In this document: one piece after another, positions 43,869 through 56,732 of the stretch
Numbering within the stretch: position 1 is the stretch's first letter
How the letters are laid out: each line of letters begins with the position of its first letter
Source: Daucus carota subsp. sativus
Taxonomy: Eukaryota > Streptophyta > Magnoliopsida > Apiales > Apiaceae
Length of the DNA: 64,000 nucleotides
Assembly: GCF_001625215.2 (NCBI RefSeq)
Contig: NC_030382.2
Location: 49,565,364-49,629,363 of the forward strand
Direction: 5' to 3'
The notes under the pieces: generated by a model
Told to the model about the DNA's origin: nothing
Database searches by the model: none
The model's input: only the letters and a program-made list of their open reading frames with translations
Made by a program: the position numbers and the translations under genes

Positions 43869-45845
43869 GTGGCAATAACAAAGGGATTGAATATCCTTGT
43901 AATGTTGGCGTTTCAGGGCCACCAAATCCTCCAAAAACATCCGGTCCTCACCCACTATTCTCCTCCAGTCTCTTCCATTTCCACGAACCCTAGTTCTCTC
44001 TCAACTCGACCGTCTAACAACCAATCAATTCAATCCCTCTGTCTTAAGAACAATCTCAAACAAGCCCTCCAACTCCTTTACAAAGAACCTAACCCCACTC
44101 AACACACTTACGAGCTCTTAATTCTTTCTTGTTCCCGCCAAAACTCACTTTCCGCCGCCGGAACTGTTCACCGCAGGCTAATTCATGATGGGTTTGACCA
44201 GGATCCTTTCTTGGCCACTAAGCTCATTGATATGTACTCCCAACTTGACTCAGTTGAACGTGCACGCAAGGTGTTTGATAGAATTCGTAGGAGAACTGTG
44301 TTTGTGTGGAATGCCATTTTTCGGGCCTTATCGTTGAAGGGTAATGGGGAGGAGGTTTTGAATCTTTATAGGAAGATGAATGCGATTGGGGCTCGTTCGG
44401 ATAGGTTTACCTATACTTATGTGCTTAAGGCTTGTGTTGCTGGGGAGGGGTTGAGTTGGGGTTTGAGCAAAGGAAGGGAGATTCATGCACAGATTTTAAG
44501 ACATGGGTATGAGAGTCATGTTCATGTTATGACTACTTTAGTGGATATGTATGCTAGGTTCGGTTGTGTGGATGATGCTTGTTTTGTTTTTAATGAGATG
44601 CCGGAGAGGAGTGTGGTTTCATGGAGTGCAATGATTGCTTGTTATGTGAAGAATGGTATGTCACTTGAAGCGTTAGAGCTTTTCCGCGAAATGATGGGGG
44701 AGAGTGATGATTTGTTGCCAAATTCAGTGACGATGGTTAGTGTTATTCAAGCTTGTTCGGCACTAGCTGCTTTGGAACAAGGGCAGTTAATACATGCCTA
44801 TGTCCTACGGAAAGGTCTTGATTCAGTTTTGCCTGTTACGAGTGCTTTGGTGACTATGTATGCAAGATGTGGTGAGCTTGAACTTGGACGTCGTGTTTTT
44901 GATCAAATGGATAGGAGAGATGTTGTGGCGTGGAATTCCATGATTTCGAGTTATGGTAGTCATGGTTTTGGCAGGAAAGCAATTGATCTTTTTAATGAGA
45001 TGGTAGGCAGTGGCATAAAGCCGAGTCTTATATCTTTTGTAAGTGTTTTAGGAGCTTGTAGTCATGAAGGGCTCGTTGAGGAGGGAAAGAGGTTGTTTGA
45101 CTCAATCAGAAAAGAACATGGAATGTATCCTAGCGTTGAGCACTATGCCTGCCTTGTTGACATTCTTGGTCGAGCAAATCGCCTGGATGAAGCAGCTAAG
45201 GTTATATCAGATATGCGAATTGAACCTGGACCTACAGTTTGGGGTTCTCTTCTTGGATCATGTAGGATTCATTGCAATGTTGAATTTGCAGAAATGGCAT
45301 GCAAAAGGCTTTTTCAGCTGGAACCAGAAAATGCGGGTAACTATGTACTAATGGCTGAAATATATGCAGAGGCTGGAATGTGGGATGATGTAAAGAGAGT
45401 CAAAAATCTTCTTGAGACGCGAGGAATTCAAAAGCTCTCAGGTTGTAGTTGGATTGAGGTTAAAAGGAAAATTTACTCATTTAGCTCAGCAGATGAGCTC
45501 AACCCGCAGAACGAACAGATCCACGCCTTGTTACTGAAACTGTCAACTGAAATGAAGGAGATGGGCTATGTGCCGCAAACCAAAGTAGTGCTCTATCATC
45601 TTGACGAAGAGGAGAAGGAAAGAATTGTATTGGGTCACAGTGAAAAACTGGCACTTGCATATGGGTTGATAAACAACAGCAGAGGGAAAACAATTAGGAT
45701 CACGAAGAACTTAAGGTTATGCGAAGACTGTCATTCTTTTACAAAGTTCATCTCCAGATTCGTAAGCAAAGAGATTCTGGTTCGAGATGTGAACCGTATA
45801 CATCATTTTAGAGATGGGATTTGTTCCTGTCAGGATTATTGGTAA
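43869..45845 (+). CDS. CRR2: Chloroplast PPR protein CRR2 (PLS-DYW class)
   Basis: An intronless 658-residue PPR protein, very close to Arabidopsis CRR2 in length and sequence as recalled (shared QSLC...LKQAL, HTYELLILSC, DQDPFLATKLI, DRFTYTYVLKACV, GSLLGSCRIH, ITKNLRLCEDCH). CRR2 acts in plastids to process the rps7-ndhB intergenic transcript so that NDH subunit B is made. The N-terminus (about 1-45) is Ser/Thr/Pro-rich and fits a transit peptide. PPR motifs of the P, L and S types fill about residues 75-500, followed by E/E+ and the DYW domain. In the DYW domain, H590-x-E592, C618-x2-C621, H645/646 and C652-x-C654 are the zinc-site residues, and the protein ends exactly in DYW. Confidence 0.95.
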   Translation: MAITKGLNILVMLAFQGHQILQKHPVLTHYSPPVSSISTNPSSLSTRPSNNQSIQSLCLKNNLKQALQLLYKEPNPTQHTYELLILSCSRQNSLSAAGTVHRRLIHDGFDQDPFLATKLIDMYSQLDSVERARKVFDRIRRRTVFVWNAIFRALSLKGNGEEVLNLYRKMNAIGARSDRFTYTYVLKACVAGEGLSWGLSKGREIHAQILRHGYESHVHVMTTLVDMYARFGCVDDACFVFNEMPERSVVSWSAMIACYVKNGMSLEALELFREMMGESDDLLPNSVTMVSVIQACSALAALEQGQLIHAYVLRKGLDSVLPVTSALVTMYARCGELELGRRVFDQMDRRDVVAWNSMISSYGSHGFGRKAIDLFNEMVGSGIKPSLISFVSVLGACSHEGLVEEGKRLFDSIRKEHGMYPSVEHYACLVDILGRANRLDEAAKVISDMRIEPGPTVWGSLLGSCRIHCNVEFAEMACKRLFQLEPENAGNYVLMAEIYAEAGMWDDVKRVKNLLETRGIQKLSGCSWIEVKRKIYSFSSADELNPQNEQIHALLLKLSTEMKEMGYVPQTKVVLYHLDEEEKERIVLGHSEKLALAYGLINNSRGKTIRITKNLRLCEDCHSFTKFISRFVSKEILVRDVNRIHHFRDGICSCQDYW

Positions 45846-46562
45846 TCTTGTAGCTTAGTTCCTGATTTTTGCTCCTCAACTTCAATACCACCATTGAATT
45901 CTAATAAGATTTTATACGTGTACAGCAATGTGAATCTCATGCGTAATTAAAATTTAAAAACCAGTGTTGCAGACCTGTTAAATTCTAATACTGGTACTAA
46001 TTTGTTTTTGGACTGATCTTTATTGTTTTATACGTATCATCTGTTGATCCATCTACTATTTTGTATACCAAACTACATAGTTTTTTCTTTTATACCACCA
46101 CGGAAATAAACTTTTCATACGAATAAAATAAATAAAATACTGGGTTGATAATTTGTAGAATTCGAGTTTGGACCCTTTTATGTTTCTTCAAATCGTAATC
46201 TCGCAAAAATATAAACAATATATACAGACTAATTTATTTGATTCTACTCCATCGCTAACATTAAGGAATGACAGTAATTTAAAAAACTCCAAAAACTAGG
46301 AGATTGAGATCATCAATCCTTGAAGTATGATATGTTTACAATTTACAAGATGCAACATGTATGCATAAATCTGCGGACATTTGTATTACTTGTGTGTACA
46401 TAAAACTCTAGAGAGCAGGTAGAAACATTTTCCATGATATGAAAATTACAGCTGTAGAGCCTAGAAATAGAAACCACAGTGAACATTTAGAACGATTTCA
46501 CTGGCCACAAGTTCTCAAAGTAACTACCGCATAAACCCTAAAACTGAAACACCACCAACACT
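45846..46562. other. Convergent intergenic region
   Basis: The 3' ends of CRR2 and of the coiled-coil gene face each other here. No other feature was seen. Confidence 0.5.
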
Positions 46563-49500
46563 TCACTGTACCATTAAGGAACTATCTTGCTTCATCTTAA
46601 GAAGACCAGTCTCAATGTTGCGCAGCACGGGCTTATAGCTGCAAGATAATATTATAGTTAACCGATTTATAGGACGAAAAAGAAGCTACAAGCATATTAT
46701 AATATGCATCATACAATAATAAACACAAATGGAACAGCAAGGGATTGGCGGAAGATATATACAGGCGTGCAAGACCGTTGTATGCTTGTGTCGCTTGCTG
46801 GAGCCGTGATGAGAGCTGCATAACCTCTGCTGACAAAGCTTCTGCTTTACTCTGTTCCTTGGCAAGTTGACCCTAAAAAAACCCCAAATTAATATTTTAC
46901 AGAAAGTTAAAAAAATATAACATAGTAAGTTTACAATGCTGTATTATAACTAAAAGGGTTACACGTATGATCCAATTCCTTAAAAAGGCATTTTAGAATA
47001 AGGTCAGAGCATCTTTGGTCTTATCACCGCATGATTGAGCAACTATAATATGGGATTCACCTAGGTTTGGGTGCTTCTGTTGCCCCAGCAATTTGATCCT
47101 GTCTTATTAATTCTGTGGAGATATTCCATTCTACATCTATAAACAATTACAACAAAAATAATAGTATACACATGTGGACAGGTGGATGATACAGGGTTTG
47201 TAATTATAGGGAAGGACAATTGGCTAATATAGTGCATAAACTAGTTTATCATCCAAGTCAAGTTGTAGTGGCTGATGCATATGGATCCTGTTCTAAAATT
47301 AGAGTAAATTATTAATAACCCAACCTTAAGGGAGATAACTTCAGCAGGAATTGCCTGGGGTGTTGTCTCATCGCCCAGATCTTTGTTGGAATCCAAAAGA
47401 TGTCTCTGGTTAGAGTTCTCATTCAATGTCGATGTTGTTATATTAGCTTGTTCCATTCTTAGTTTATCTAACATAGCCCGGAGCTCTTCATTTTGTTTCA
47501 GACAATCACTCACCTGCATGAATTACACCTGTTAACAGAATATTTGTACATGTACATAAAATGAACAAGCAATCACTACCATTAAAGCACCTGATCTGAT
47601 ATCAGGAGGGTATTAAGAAAGAAAAAGGCCGAGGGATGTAATACATAAACATATCAATTTACAATGTGTATCATCTGATATCAGGATAAATCATATTTAA
47701 CCAAAAAGGAAATATGTTGGAAATATAGCCTTCTTTGATCTAATAGTTCATTCTTAACATGCAATATAATAGAGCAATGCAATGCATGCAGAGTCTAGCG
47801 TACTGAACTGTACATGGGCAGCTAAAAGAAGAAAGTACCCAGTTTGGCTCACCATAAAAAAGGCTACTTCTTATTTAAAGTTTTATTGCTATCACTTGTA
47901 ATTTTTTTACTTAAAAGTTACTATTTCTTAGATAATTATATATAAATATATAACAATAATAAAAAAAATTAACAGCAACGTACTACAAGGACACAAGGGA
48001 AAATAATAATTTGCATTTTAATCAAGACAAATCACAAATTGGAAACATATACCTAACTGAAATGCGTATCATTTCCTAGTTTTCTGAATTCAAGTTAATA
48101 GTCACTTTTACTTTTTACAAAAACGAACAAAAATATTATTTTAAGGGGTTTTTTACTGATAAGTCACTGTTACGCTTAGACATAGATTTCCTTCTAGGAT
48201 TAATGTTCGATGTTTTTAAAGACATATGCTTCCTTTTGCAGCCTTCTTCCTTCTTGCAAGGCATAAGGTGGAGCATTTTTACTATCATGTTTCCTTCAAT
48301 AATAGATATTTATCAACTTAATATTTTTTTTAAGAAGGAAGAAAAAATAATGACATGAATGAGCACATTTAGCATCAATATTAGCCGCGAAAGATCTATT
48401 AGGTGGTATGCACCTGACTCTCCCAATGTGCCACAACAGTCATTGCCTCTTGATAAGCCGATGACAAATTTGAGTTTTCCTCGAAAAGCTTTTCTATTTC
48501 TGAAGATTGTGAATCAATCTGTCGACAGGATAAAGAAACAAAATAAATATTCTATCCAGATATGGATGACAATTAAATAAAGACATTACCTCCAGTAGCA
48601 GTTTCTGCCTGCTACTCTCAAACCTCTCAATTGCTACTGCCATATCATGCAATTGCTGCTCAAGTCTTTGCTTGTCTTCCTACATTAAAAAAAATAGACA
48701 ATTCAGGATATTTTTGTGTTTTCTTGAAGTAGGCTGCTTCGTTCAAAGAAACTTTTTATTTCACTAAGTATTGCAAGATTTTCAAGAAAAAGCTTAATAT
48801 TTAATATGGGTACCAGCACATGATTCAAATGCCCACAGTCAATGTCAATATTGAAAAAAGGGGGGGAAGAGGGGGGGGGGGGATGGGATTACAGTAATTT
48901 CTAATTGGGACTAGGGAGTAGATCTCGAGTTATTTAAAATTCCAATCCCGGCAATGGGATGATCATCAGAGGGTTTTAAACTAAAGAAAAGAGGCACTAC
49001 ACAAGAACTGGAAGGTTGATGGGCTGGAACTATGAAATATCTAGAAAAAAGGTGGTTTATGCTTTTACAAAAGGTTTGTCTTCATAAACCAGAGATAGGT
49101 TTTATGAATAAGAGAATATAGTTCTATACTTCTATATGACAGATATCCAGGTCGATCATATAGACAGCATCAGTACTGTCTGTTTGACAAATCATCCATG
49201 GACATAATTTTGTAAAGAGGAAGCTATGCAGGTTAAAATTGACCACAAAGTTATTGCAAACGAGAATATGCAATGTCATAGTGAAAGTGATCTAACCACA
49301 ATGTATCTATCGAAGATATCACCAAAAAAAAAGTAATAACTTACAAGTGAGAATGTTTTCTCGGGAGCCGTTTCCGTTCCTTTTTCTGTAACTTTTTCTG
49401 CAAGAAAGAATATTTCAAAAGTTACACTAATTGAATCCAAATATATAAGTTTAAGGAAAACGTAATGCAATAGATTGAAGTTATATATTTATACGGGTTG

Positions 49501-52500
49501 TCTAACCTGTGCCCTCATAGGTTAAGGTGTATTAAATACACCGCAGTAGTGGTTGACAGCTCATGTGAATGCATTATCTTTATTACTTCTCATCTTTTTT
49601 AGTTTTATTACTTCTTCTCTTTTTCATCACTTCTCAACACTTTCATATTTATTTTTCTAATTTTATTTTCTTAACCAAATATTTAATTTATATGTTTTCA
49701 TAAAATATAATGATGAATAACAGATTTATTTTAATATAATAATCTAGACCCTATCCTTGCATTTTTTACAAACTAGAAAAATAACATGTATGTGTATAAA
49801 AAATATAAATTATGATTTCATCCCACAAATAATATCGATGCCCCCTGCATGCACACTAATTTTCTAATTAAAATTAGCCTTCTAACTAAAATCAATCAAC
49901 TTGATATTTAATAATAAATTTATTTTTTAGTATATTAATAATATTTAAAATATAAATGATATAATTTTAAGCATCTATATTTTTTATTCTATTTTTAGTT
50001 AGAAAATTAGTGTGCATGCAGGGGGGTCTCGTTATTATTTGTGGGATCAATTTATATTTTTTATACACATACTTGTTACTTTTCTAGTTATAAAAAATGC
50101 AAGGATTGGGTATATATTATTATATTAAAATAAATTTTTTATTCAACATGATTTTTTATGAAAATAAATAAAATTAAATGTGGTGGTTAAAAAAATAAAA
50201 AATAAAAAAATAAACATGAAAGTGTTGAAAGATGAGGAAGAGAAAAATTTTAAAAAGTGGAAAACATGAAAAGCAGTAAACGATGCATTCACATGAGCTG
50301 TCAGTCACTACTGCGGTGTATTTAATACACCTTAACCTGTGCCCTGAGGGCACAGGTTAGACAACCCGATATTTATAATGCCAGATACTTTTCAGCTGTA
50401 ACCAAACCTATTTATTGCACCAACAAAGATTGTCCTAGTTCAGAGTCTGTGTGTGTGTGTGTGTGTGTGTGTTGCCCAAGAATATAACAGATATCTTTTA
50501 ACTTGTCAGGACCAAATCATGAGATACAGGCACATATGTTGTCTCTCCTTGGATACTATGAAAACAACATTCATTCAGCGGTCGAGATTCTTGCACACGT
50601 GTATACAGGAAGTCAAATGTGTTTCATATCATTTTATTTATATGTGAAGGCTCCATCAACTTTTATGTGCATATATACAAGGACAATACTTGCAACTTGC
50701 AAGGTATACAAACCCCAACTGGAATACACATATATCTCCCTTGTTGTGTTAAATTATATTACAATTTTACTACATAACATGATGTGAATTAAACACATGT
50801 TTTTAGTGCATTCAAATGTTTTGCAAGCTATTACCACCATATATGGGGTATTTGGTTTAACTTCTTTCTGAAAATTGAGTACTTATTTTCCTGAAAATTG
50901 AGTACTTATTTTTCTAAAAATTATGTACTTATTTTTCAGAAAGAGGACAAAAACATGTACTTCAAAGAAGCAAGTACTTGATTCTCAGGAAATAAAACTT
51001 GTGAGGAACAGGCTCTATATAAAATGCAATAACTGCTCTGTGACAACTGACATGCATACCTGAATCACTTATGGACACAGCCGCATACTTCTCCTCCAAC
51101 ACCTGTTTCTCATACGCGAGCGTGGTCACCTGAGATTGCACTTCTGAGAATCGTTGTTGCTCTTGCTGCCTCAGTAGTGACACTTGCTACAAATTTTATT
51201 CAACAACGAGAGACTTACAAACAAAATCTCAGCATCAAATTAATAAATTTGCTAAACAGCACCAACCTCCAACTGAGATTTCAAATTGGTTACTTCTGTT
51301 TCCAGAGCTTGCAACTGATCATGCGAATTAGCCATTGAGCTGACAGAACCAAGTGAACCGCTTATTGCTTGCTGCTGTAACATATTCAATTCTGCTCGCA
51401 ATGCTGCTGCATCTTCCTCGGCCTATATTAAGATTACTGATAAGCAAGCAAACACAGACGAGGGTTCATAATTTAGCTTCATAACACTTGTTTACCCGAT
51501 ATTGTTCTTCTTCTGCTTCTTTTAGACGCTTCTTCATTGCGCGAAGCTGAGCGGAGAGATCCTCCTACACTTTATTAATATAGTTCCACTGGTTACATAT
51601 AGGCTTAAAATTTTTAAAAGAAACATGATTGTCAAGGTGTGTATACCTTTGCAACAACTGCGGCATCTTTTCCCATCGCAACATCCTTCAAGGCCTTTCT
51701 CAAAGATGGCACAGTTTTCTCCTGTGAATTCAGTAATTTATGCATAAAAGTTAATCTAGTTAAACTTGCACTAACATTTAATAACCATAAAACCAATTAG
51801 TTTAATTATAGCTAAACGGCCATGATTTTTCCCTGTTACAACAACTTACGATGTGGAAAAAGTACCAAGGAAACATTTTCTACAAGCTATAGTTCTCTTA
51901 AAATGTCACTAATAGAGGAAAAAGATAAAAGATCCATCAAGTAATTAGACAGAATCCTACTTAACAAACCACTGGATCAAATGGAATAGTAGGCCAACTT
52001 TAAACTTAATCTAGAAAATATAATTTTAGAGTATTTTTTACTGATAAGTCGCTGTTAAGCTTTGCTAAGTCACTAAAGTTACTGAACTTTAGTAATTCTC
52101 ATGTAAGGTTTGTGTCCAAGCCAAACTACGATGTTATATATTGAGGTTATCAGAATCAAGTCTGTACTACCATCAATTATTGAAAATGAAACGATCTCCA
52201 CAATATTTGCACATACCAATTCATGCAGATTCTGTTTCAACGTTTCATTTTCTCCCTCTTTTGCCTGAAGCTGAAACAGAAAGAACATCATAAACAATTG
52301 AACATGTCAGTCAAAAAGCAAGCGAGAAACTAATACCACTTCATATACTACAATATAATACCTTGAGAACCAAAATCTTGTTTTCGTCAGCTAATTCTGA
52401 ATTCTTATGTTGCATGTCTTTCAACTGGGATAGTAAACTAGTAACATCATTCTGCATTGACATCCAAATGAACTTCCTTAATATGTTACCGTACTTACAG

Positions 52501-53106
52501 CATTAGTCTCGAATAAAATTTTAAATAAATGCATCCCTATTTGAGTCACTTGAACAAAAAACTCATCGTCCAACTAATCTCACAAACATAAGATGTACAC
52601 CGTTTCAAATACCAACGTTCAGCATTACATTCCCAGATAAATCTTCAAATTCTCACACTTCATTGCTTCAGTGTTATTCATTCCATGTAATTTTTTCAAA
52701 CTTCTCGAGAATTCCCTATAATAATCAAATAAACGTGGTCGTATTGTACCTCATTCAGCCGACCTCCGCTCTCCGATCGCTTAATTCCTACATCTGAATC
52801 ACAAATCCAACAACAACAACAAACATAAATATGGAAAAAATTACAAAAAATTACACAAAACTTAAAATAAAAGAGATAATAGGTAGAGACCATCAGGAAG
52901 AGGGGGTTTAGTGAGATCGGGACCAGAAGAGACTTTGATTAATCTCTCCGCTGCTCTCTTCTGCCTAATTTCTTCCAACTACAAATAATTCAACATGTAA
53001 TTAAGCATAATTAATAAACAAATTTGATTTAAATACTGGAACAAAAGTCTCGATTAAGAATGATATTTACCGTTCGTCGGCCTAGAGAAGCGTGATGAGA
53101 AGCCAT
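46563..53106 (-). CDS. Golgin-like coiled-coil protein, 15 exons
   Basis: Fifteen exons were read with agreeing phases: 53106-53071, 52978-52891, 52793-52750, 52451-52362, 52270-52217, 51721-51647, 51564-51496, 51422-51267, 51186-51060, 49397-49345, 48679-48590, 48518-48414, 47513-47325, 46872-46763 and 46638-46563. They sum to 1362 nt (453 residues). The N-terminus ([20 protein letters not shown]) is basic. Residues 57-450 are almost continuous heptad-like coiled coil ([45 protein letters not shown]). A short Pro/Ser linker with KPPLPD precedes it. It resembles plant USO1/golgin-type proteins; a tethering role is inferred. Intron 9 is 1.66 kb because it hosts a Mutator-type MITE, and intron 10 contains a long G-run. 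Confidence 0.85.
48860..48882 (+). repeat. G-rich run in intron
   Basis: Two uninterrupted G runs (7 and 12 Gs) are separated by AAGA inside intron 10 of the coiled-coil gene. On the transcribed (minus) strand of that gene the RNA carries C-runs. The plus strand could form G-quadruplexes. Confidence 0.6.
49485..50377. mobile_element. Palindromic Mutator-type MITE in an intron
   Basis: The element at 49494-50368 (875 bp) is flanked by the perfect 9-bp duplication ATATTTATA (49485-49493, 50369-50377), the Mutator signature. The ends read CGGGTTGTCTAACC and its exact reverse complement. The inverted repeat continues well past 80 bp (AAGGTGTATTAAATACACC, ACAGCTCATGTGAATGCAT). The inner parts also pair (CCCTGCATGCACACTAATTT near 49845 with its complement near 50015), so nearly the whole element is one hairpin with arms of about 430 bp. 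It has no coding capacity. It sits in intron 9 of the coiled-coil gene. Confidence 0.92.
50449..50472 (+). repeat. (GT)n microsatellite
   Basis: About 12 uninterrupted GT units lie in intron 9 of the coiled-coil gene, about 80 bp beyond the end of the MITE. Confidence 0.9.
50868..50940 (+). repeat. 24-bp triple tandem repeat
   Basis: Three units of the form CTGAAAATTGAGTACTTATT(TT) stand in a row, the third diverged. It lies in the same intron. Confidence 0.75.
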
Positions 53107-53315
53107 GGGATTGGATTTGCAGAAAATGAAATTAACTGCAAATCCCCAATTATTTGAGGTTTTACCAAACGCTGGCGAGGGGTTAAATATAAATATAGGC
53201 TGTGATTTGTATTGAGTCTAAAGTTTTAACGCGTTGCCGATGTTTCTCTGTGAAAATTACTCGGTTTTCAGGCCACTCACGTTCACGGTGACGACCTGGC
53301 AGAGATTATTTTTTA

Positions 53316-54511
53316 TTTTCTAAAGGGAAAATAGATTTTTTTGCCACTCAACTTATAGCGTTTTTAGAAACTTACCACCCAACTAATTTATTTTTTCTTT
53401 TAGTCACTAATGTTAGGTTTGGTTTTTTTTTTAGCCACTAACTTAGGTTCGGATTTGATTACTAGTATTATCATAATTTTTTTTGTCACTAAACTTATTG
53501 CGTCTTTAGAAAATAACCACTCAACTATAATTTTTTTTATTTTACTCACTAGTGTTAGATTCAGCTTTTTTTTGTCACTGAAGTTACGTTCGGATTTAAT
53601 TATTAGCATTACATATTATGTGTAGCATTATTAAAATATAGTGGTAATCTGTAATATTTTGATAATTTGATATATGTTTGTATTTTTATATATAGTACTT
53701 TTTATGTCTCCAAGGCCGTTTACCTTGGATGATGAGAATGTTACACGCATTTTATGGCCTTTAAAAGATGTAGTTTCAAATATAACTTTATTTTTTTTCC
53801 CGAATGAAAATTCAGCGTTTGAATTTTTACACACAAAAAAAAATCACGAAAATAAGTTATGGAACTATGTTTTATAAGAGTCTTAAATACGTGCTAAGCA
53901 GTAGAAAAAACTGTAAACTGATGAGAAGGACGGCGGGAGTAATAATAATATAAAATGATGTATTATATATAGAGGACAATCATCGAAAATTAAGTTTTCC
54001 TCTCTATTTATTTATCTTGAAAATTGTAATAAGACAAAGTTATTAAAATTTTTGAAGATAAATTTAAAAGAGATCTTAGACTGAGTTAATCGATTGAAAC
54101 TTTAATTGCGAAAGGTGATGCGTCATATCACTCAATTACACTTTATCTTATGAGAGGAGGTCAATTGTTTGAAGTCATTAATTTCATATTCATGATTTAT
54201 TGAATTTTTGGAATCTAATTATGATTTTTCCTTATTTTAATTTTCATCGGCTCATTTTATATTATTATTGCTATATATAAAGATATAAACATACGACACA
54301 TCATCAAAATATTACATACTATCACTATGTATAAATGATGCTACAAAAAATTATTATAATGCTCGTAATCAAATCCGAACGTAAGTTGGTGGCTAAAAAT
54401 AAAACCAAACCTAACATTAGTGACTAAAAGCAAAAATAAATAAGTTGGGTGGTAAGTTTCTAAAAACGCTATAAGTTGAGTGGCAAAAAAATCTATTTTC
54501 CCTTTTCTAAA
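53316..54511. mobile_element. Mutator-type element upstream of the coiled-coil gene
   Basis: The element at 53325-54502 (1178 bp) is flanked by the perfect 9-bp duplication TTTTCTAAA (53316-53324, 54503-54511). Terminal inverted repeats of about 150 bp begin GGGAAAATAGATTTTTTTGC and stay about 95% identical through CACTAATGTTAGGTTTGGTT and GGTTCGGATTTGATTAC. A diverged second copy of part of the left arm follows at about 53480-53620. No transposase was recognised in the interior, so it is non-autonomous. Its near end is only about 220 bp upstream of the coiled-coil gene's start codon, within the likely promoter. Confidence 0.92.
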
Positions 54512-55132
54512 TTATTATATTTAAATATAGTAAGTAATAATTTATTTTCGAATACAAGTAGAAGGAGAACAAAAATATAAAAAGTAACTTACAAAATTCT
54601 TAATTGAAATATTATAAATTATATTTAAAAAATTGTAAAAAAAATAATTCCAACAGAATTTTGTTGTCCATGATTTTAGTAACTTATGTGATTATATTTG
54701 TTGAAATTCTGGATACCAATAGTGACATTCGGCATATTATATTAAAAAATCATTCTGTTTATAATAAATTAATTTTATAATAAAAATATTTTTATGTAAG
54801 ACATAATATTTCTAAAATATTAATATTAGTATAGCTAGCACATGATCAATATAGTCAATATCATAATATTTTTCAAATTTATATAATATTTTTATATAAA
54901 TTAATATATAATATATTTAAAAAATTTCATCCATGCATAACGTTCTACTAAAATTTGTCGCGTTAAATATAATATATACAAATACTATAAATAAAATCAT
55001 AAATGTGCGTTTAATGTTTTTTAAAATATAATTATTTCATATTCAGACTCCGGTTTAAATCAAATGAAACATATATTACTCACAAATAATCTTGAATATT
55101 TTATAAATTTTCTTACGACAAAATAATAATCA
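54512..55132. other. AT-rich spacer
   Basis: Nothing recognisable apart from low-complexity AT-rich sequence. Confidence 0.5.
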
Positions 55133-55411
55133 TTATTATAGTAACTATAAAAAAATCTGATATACTAATAGTAATTATATTAGCACTGGCTTATAACCCC
55201 GTGCCACGCACGGGTGATTTATAAGATTTATAATAATAACATCCATATTTTAAATTTAATTGAAATACAAACTGATTATACTAACCGAATTTTTAAATAT
55301 TTTTGTTTAATTAAAAAATAAAAATTTATTAGAACATGTTATATAAAAAAAGATCAGTAGAATAATACCGATAGGCTGATAAAACTCAATTCACCAATAA
55401 AATTATGAATA

Positions 55412-56692
55412 TCTACTCTTATATATAAAAGGCGAACCAAGGGCAGATTATGTTAAAAAAATGCCTGTAAAATCTCAATTATGCCCTTAATTATAATGTA
55501 ATGACAAAAATATCAATAATTAATGTAATTATTACATTCTCACTAATTAATGAACTCTATGTACACAATAAATACTTATATTAATTGCTCTCATTAATAA
55601 AAGTATTATTGTAATTTATTCATTTGCATAAATTTAATAAATTTTGTGCACATAATTTGATATCACTCATAACCAAAATAATTGGTTTTATTGAACTGAA
55701 TTTAATATTTCAATCAAAACCGAATAACGAAACAAAAAATCAAATTTTTGTAGAGAATACTACTAGCAAATTAGGAAAAACATTTAAATAAATACTTTAT
55801 TTTATTAAAATTAGTAGTTTCGGACTAAATTACTAACAATAAGATTAATATACAATCCAAATTACTAATTACTAATACTAATAATATTTAAATATACAAA
55901 AATCATAAATGAATAAAAATTAAATAAAATTGCTTCGGTATTCTGTTAACCAAAATAAATGCTCGCTCGTATGTGTGACCTAAAAGAGAACAAAAAAATG
56001 GAGAGTGAGGGATCTCATCTATATACCGTTAATCATTAAATAATTTAGTGAATTTGAATTGCACATTAAAATTATTTAGCTTAATAAGCCTGTCGAGAAT
56101 AAATACTTAGACTTAAAAAATACTAGGATCAGAATGAGATGTATCAAAAAGTTTATTTAAATTATTTATGATAATTATATGTATATTTATATATTACATG
56201 TTATGACACTACTTCAAACTCTTAAGTGTAAATTAATTTAGTTATGTTGATCTTTATTTTATTTTATTTAAAAAGATCATATTTTTGTATACTTTTCGAG
56301 GTCGGATCCACTTCGTCCGGAACATGGCCCAGTTTTATTTAAGTGACCGGAGTTAGACCAAAAATCAAGTTACATGCAAATGATGTTAAAATCAACTAAG
56401 AAAATAATTTGGAAACACTAGATCTAATACATAAATAATCATCGTAAAAATTTCTTAAAGAAGCATGTAATATTTTTTGTCAAGGTTCCACACAGGGCCG
56501 GGACATGTTCCAGATAGTCTTAAGAGCCAAAACTTGGCCCCACCATTGTTCCACTACCTCCCGCCCCGACCCTACTAGGCCCCACTTATACCTCGTCTAA
56601 GCCCGTTTCAGGGTCCATCCCCCATCCCGAAACCCTTACCATTCTACTTAATCGCATTAGTTTTTATTTTAGTAGTTTGTATTAGAGTAAGA

Positions 56693-56732
<40 letters not shown>

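Noticed and set aside
45064-45693. Alternative frames within CRR2
   Set aside because: They are shadows of the CRR2 reading frame.
53400-53877. Short frames on both strands near 53.4-53.9 kb
   Set aside because: They lie in the inverted repeats and AT-rich interior of the Mutator-type element; no transposase motif is seen.
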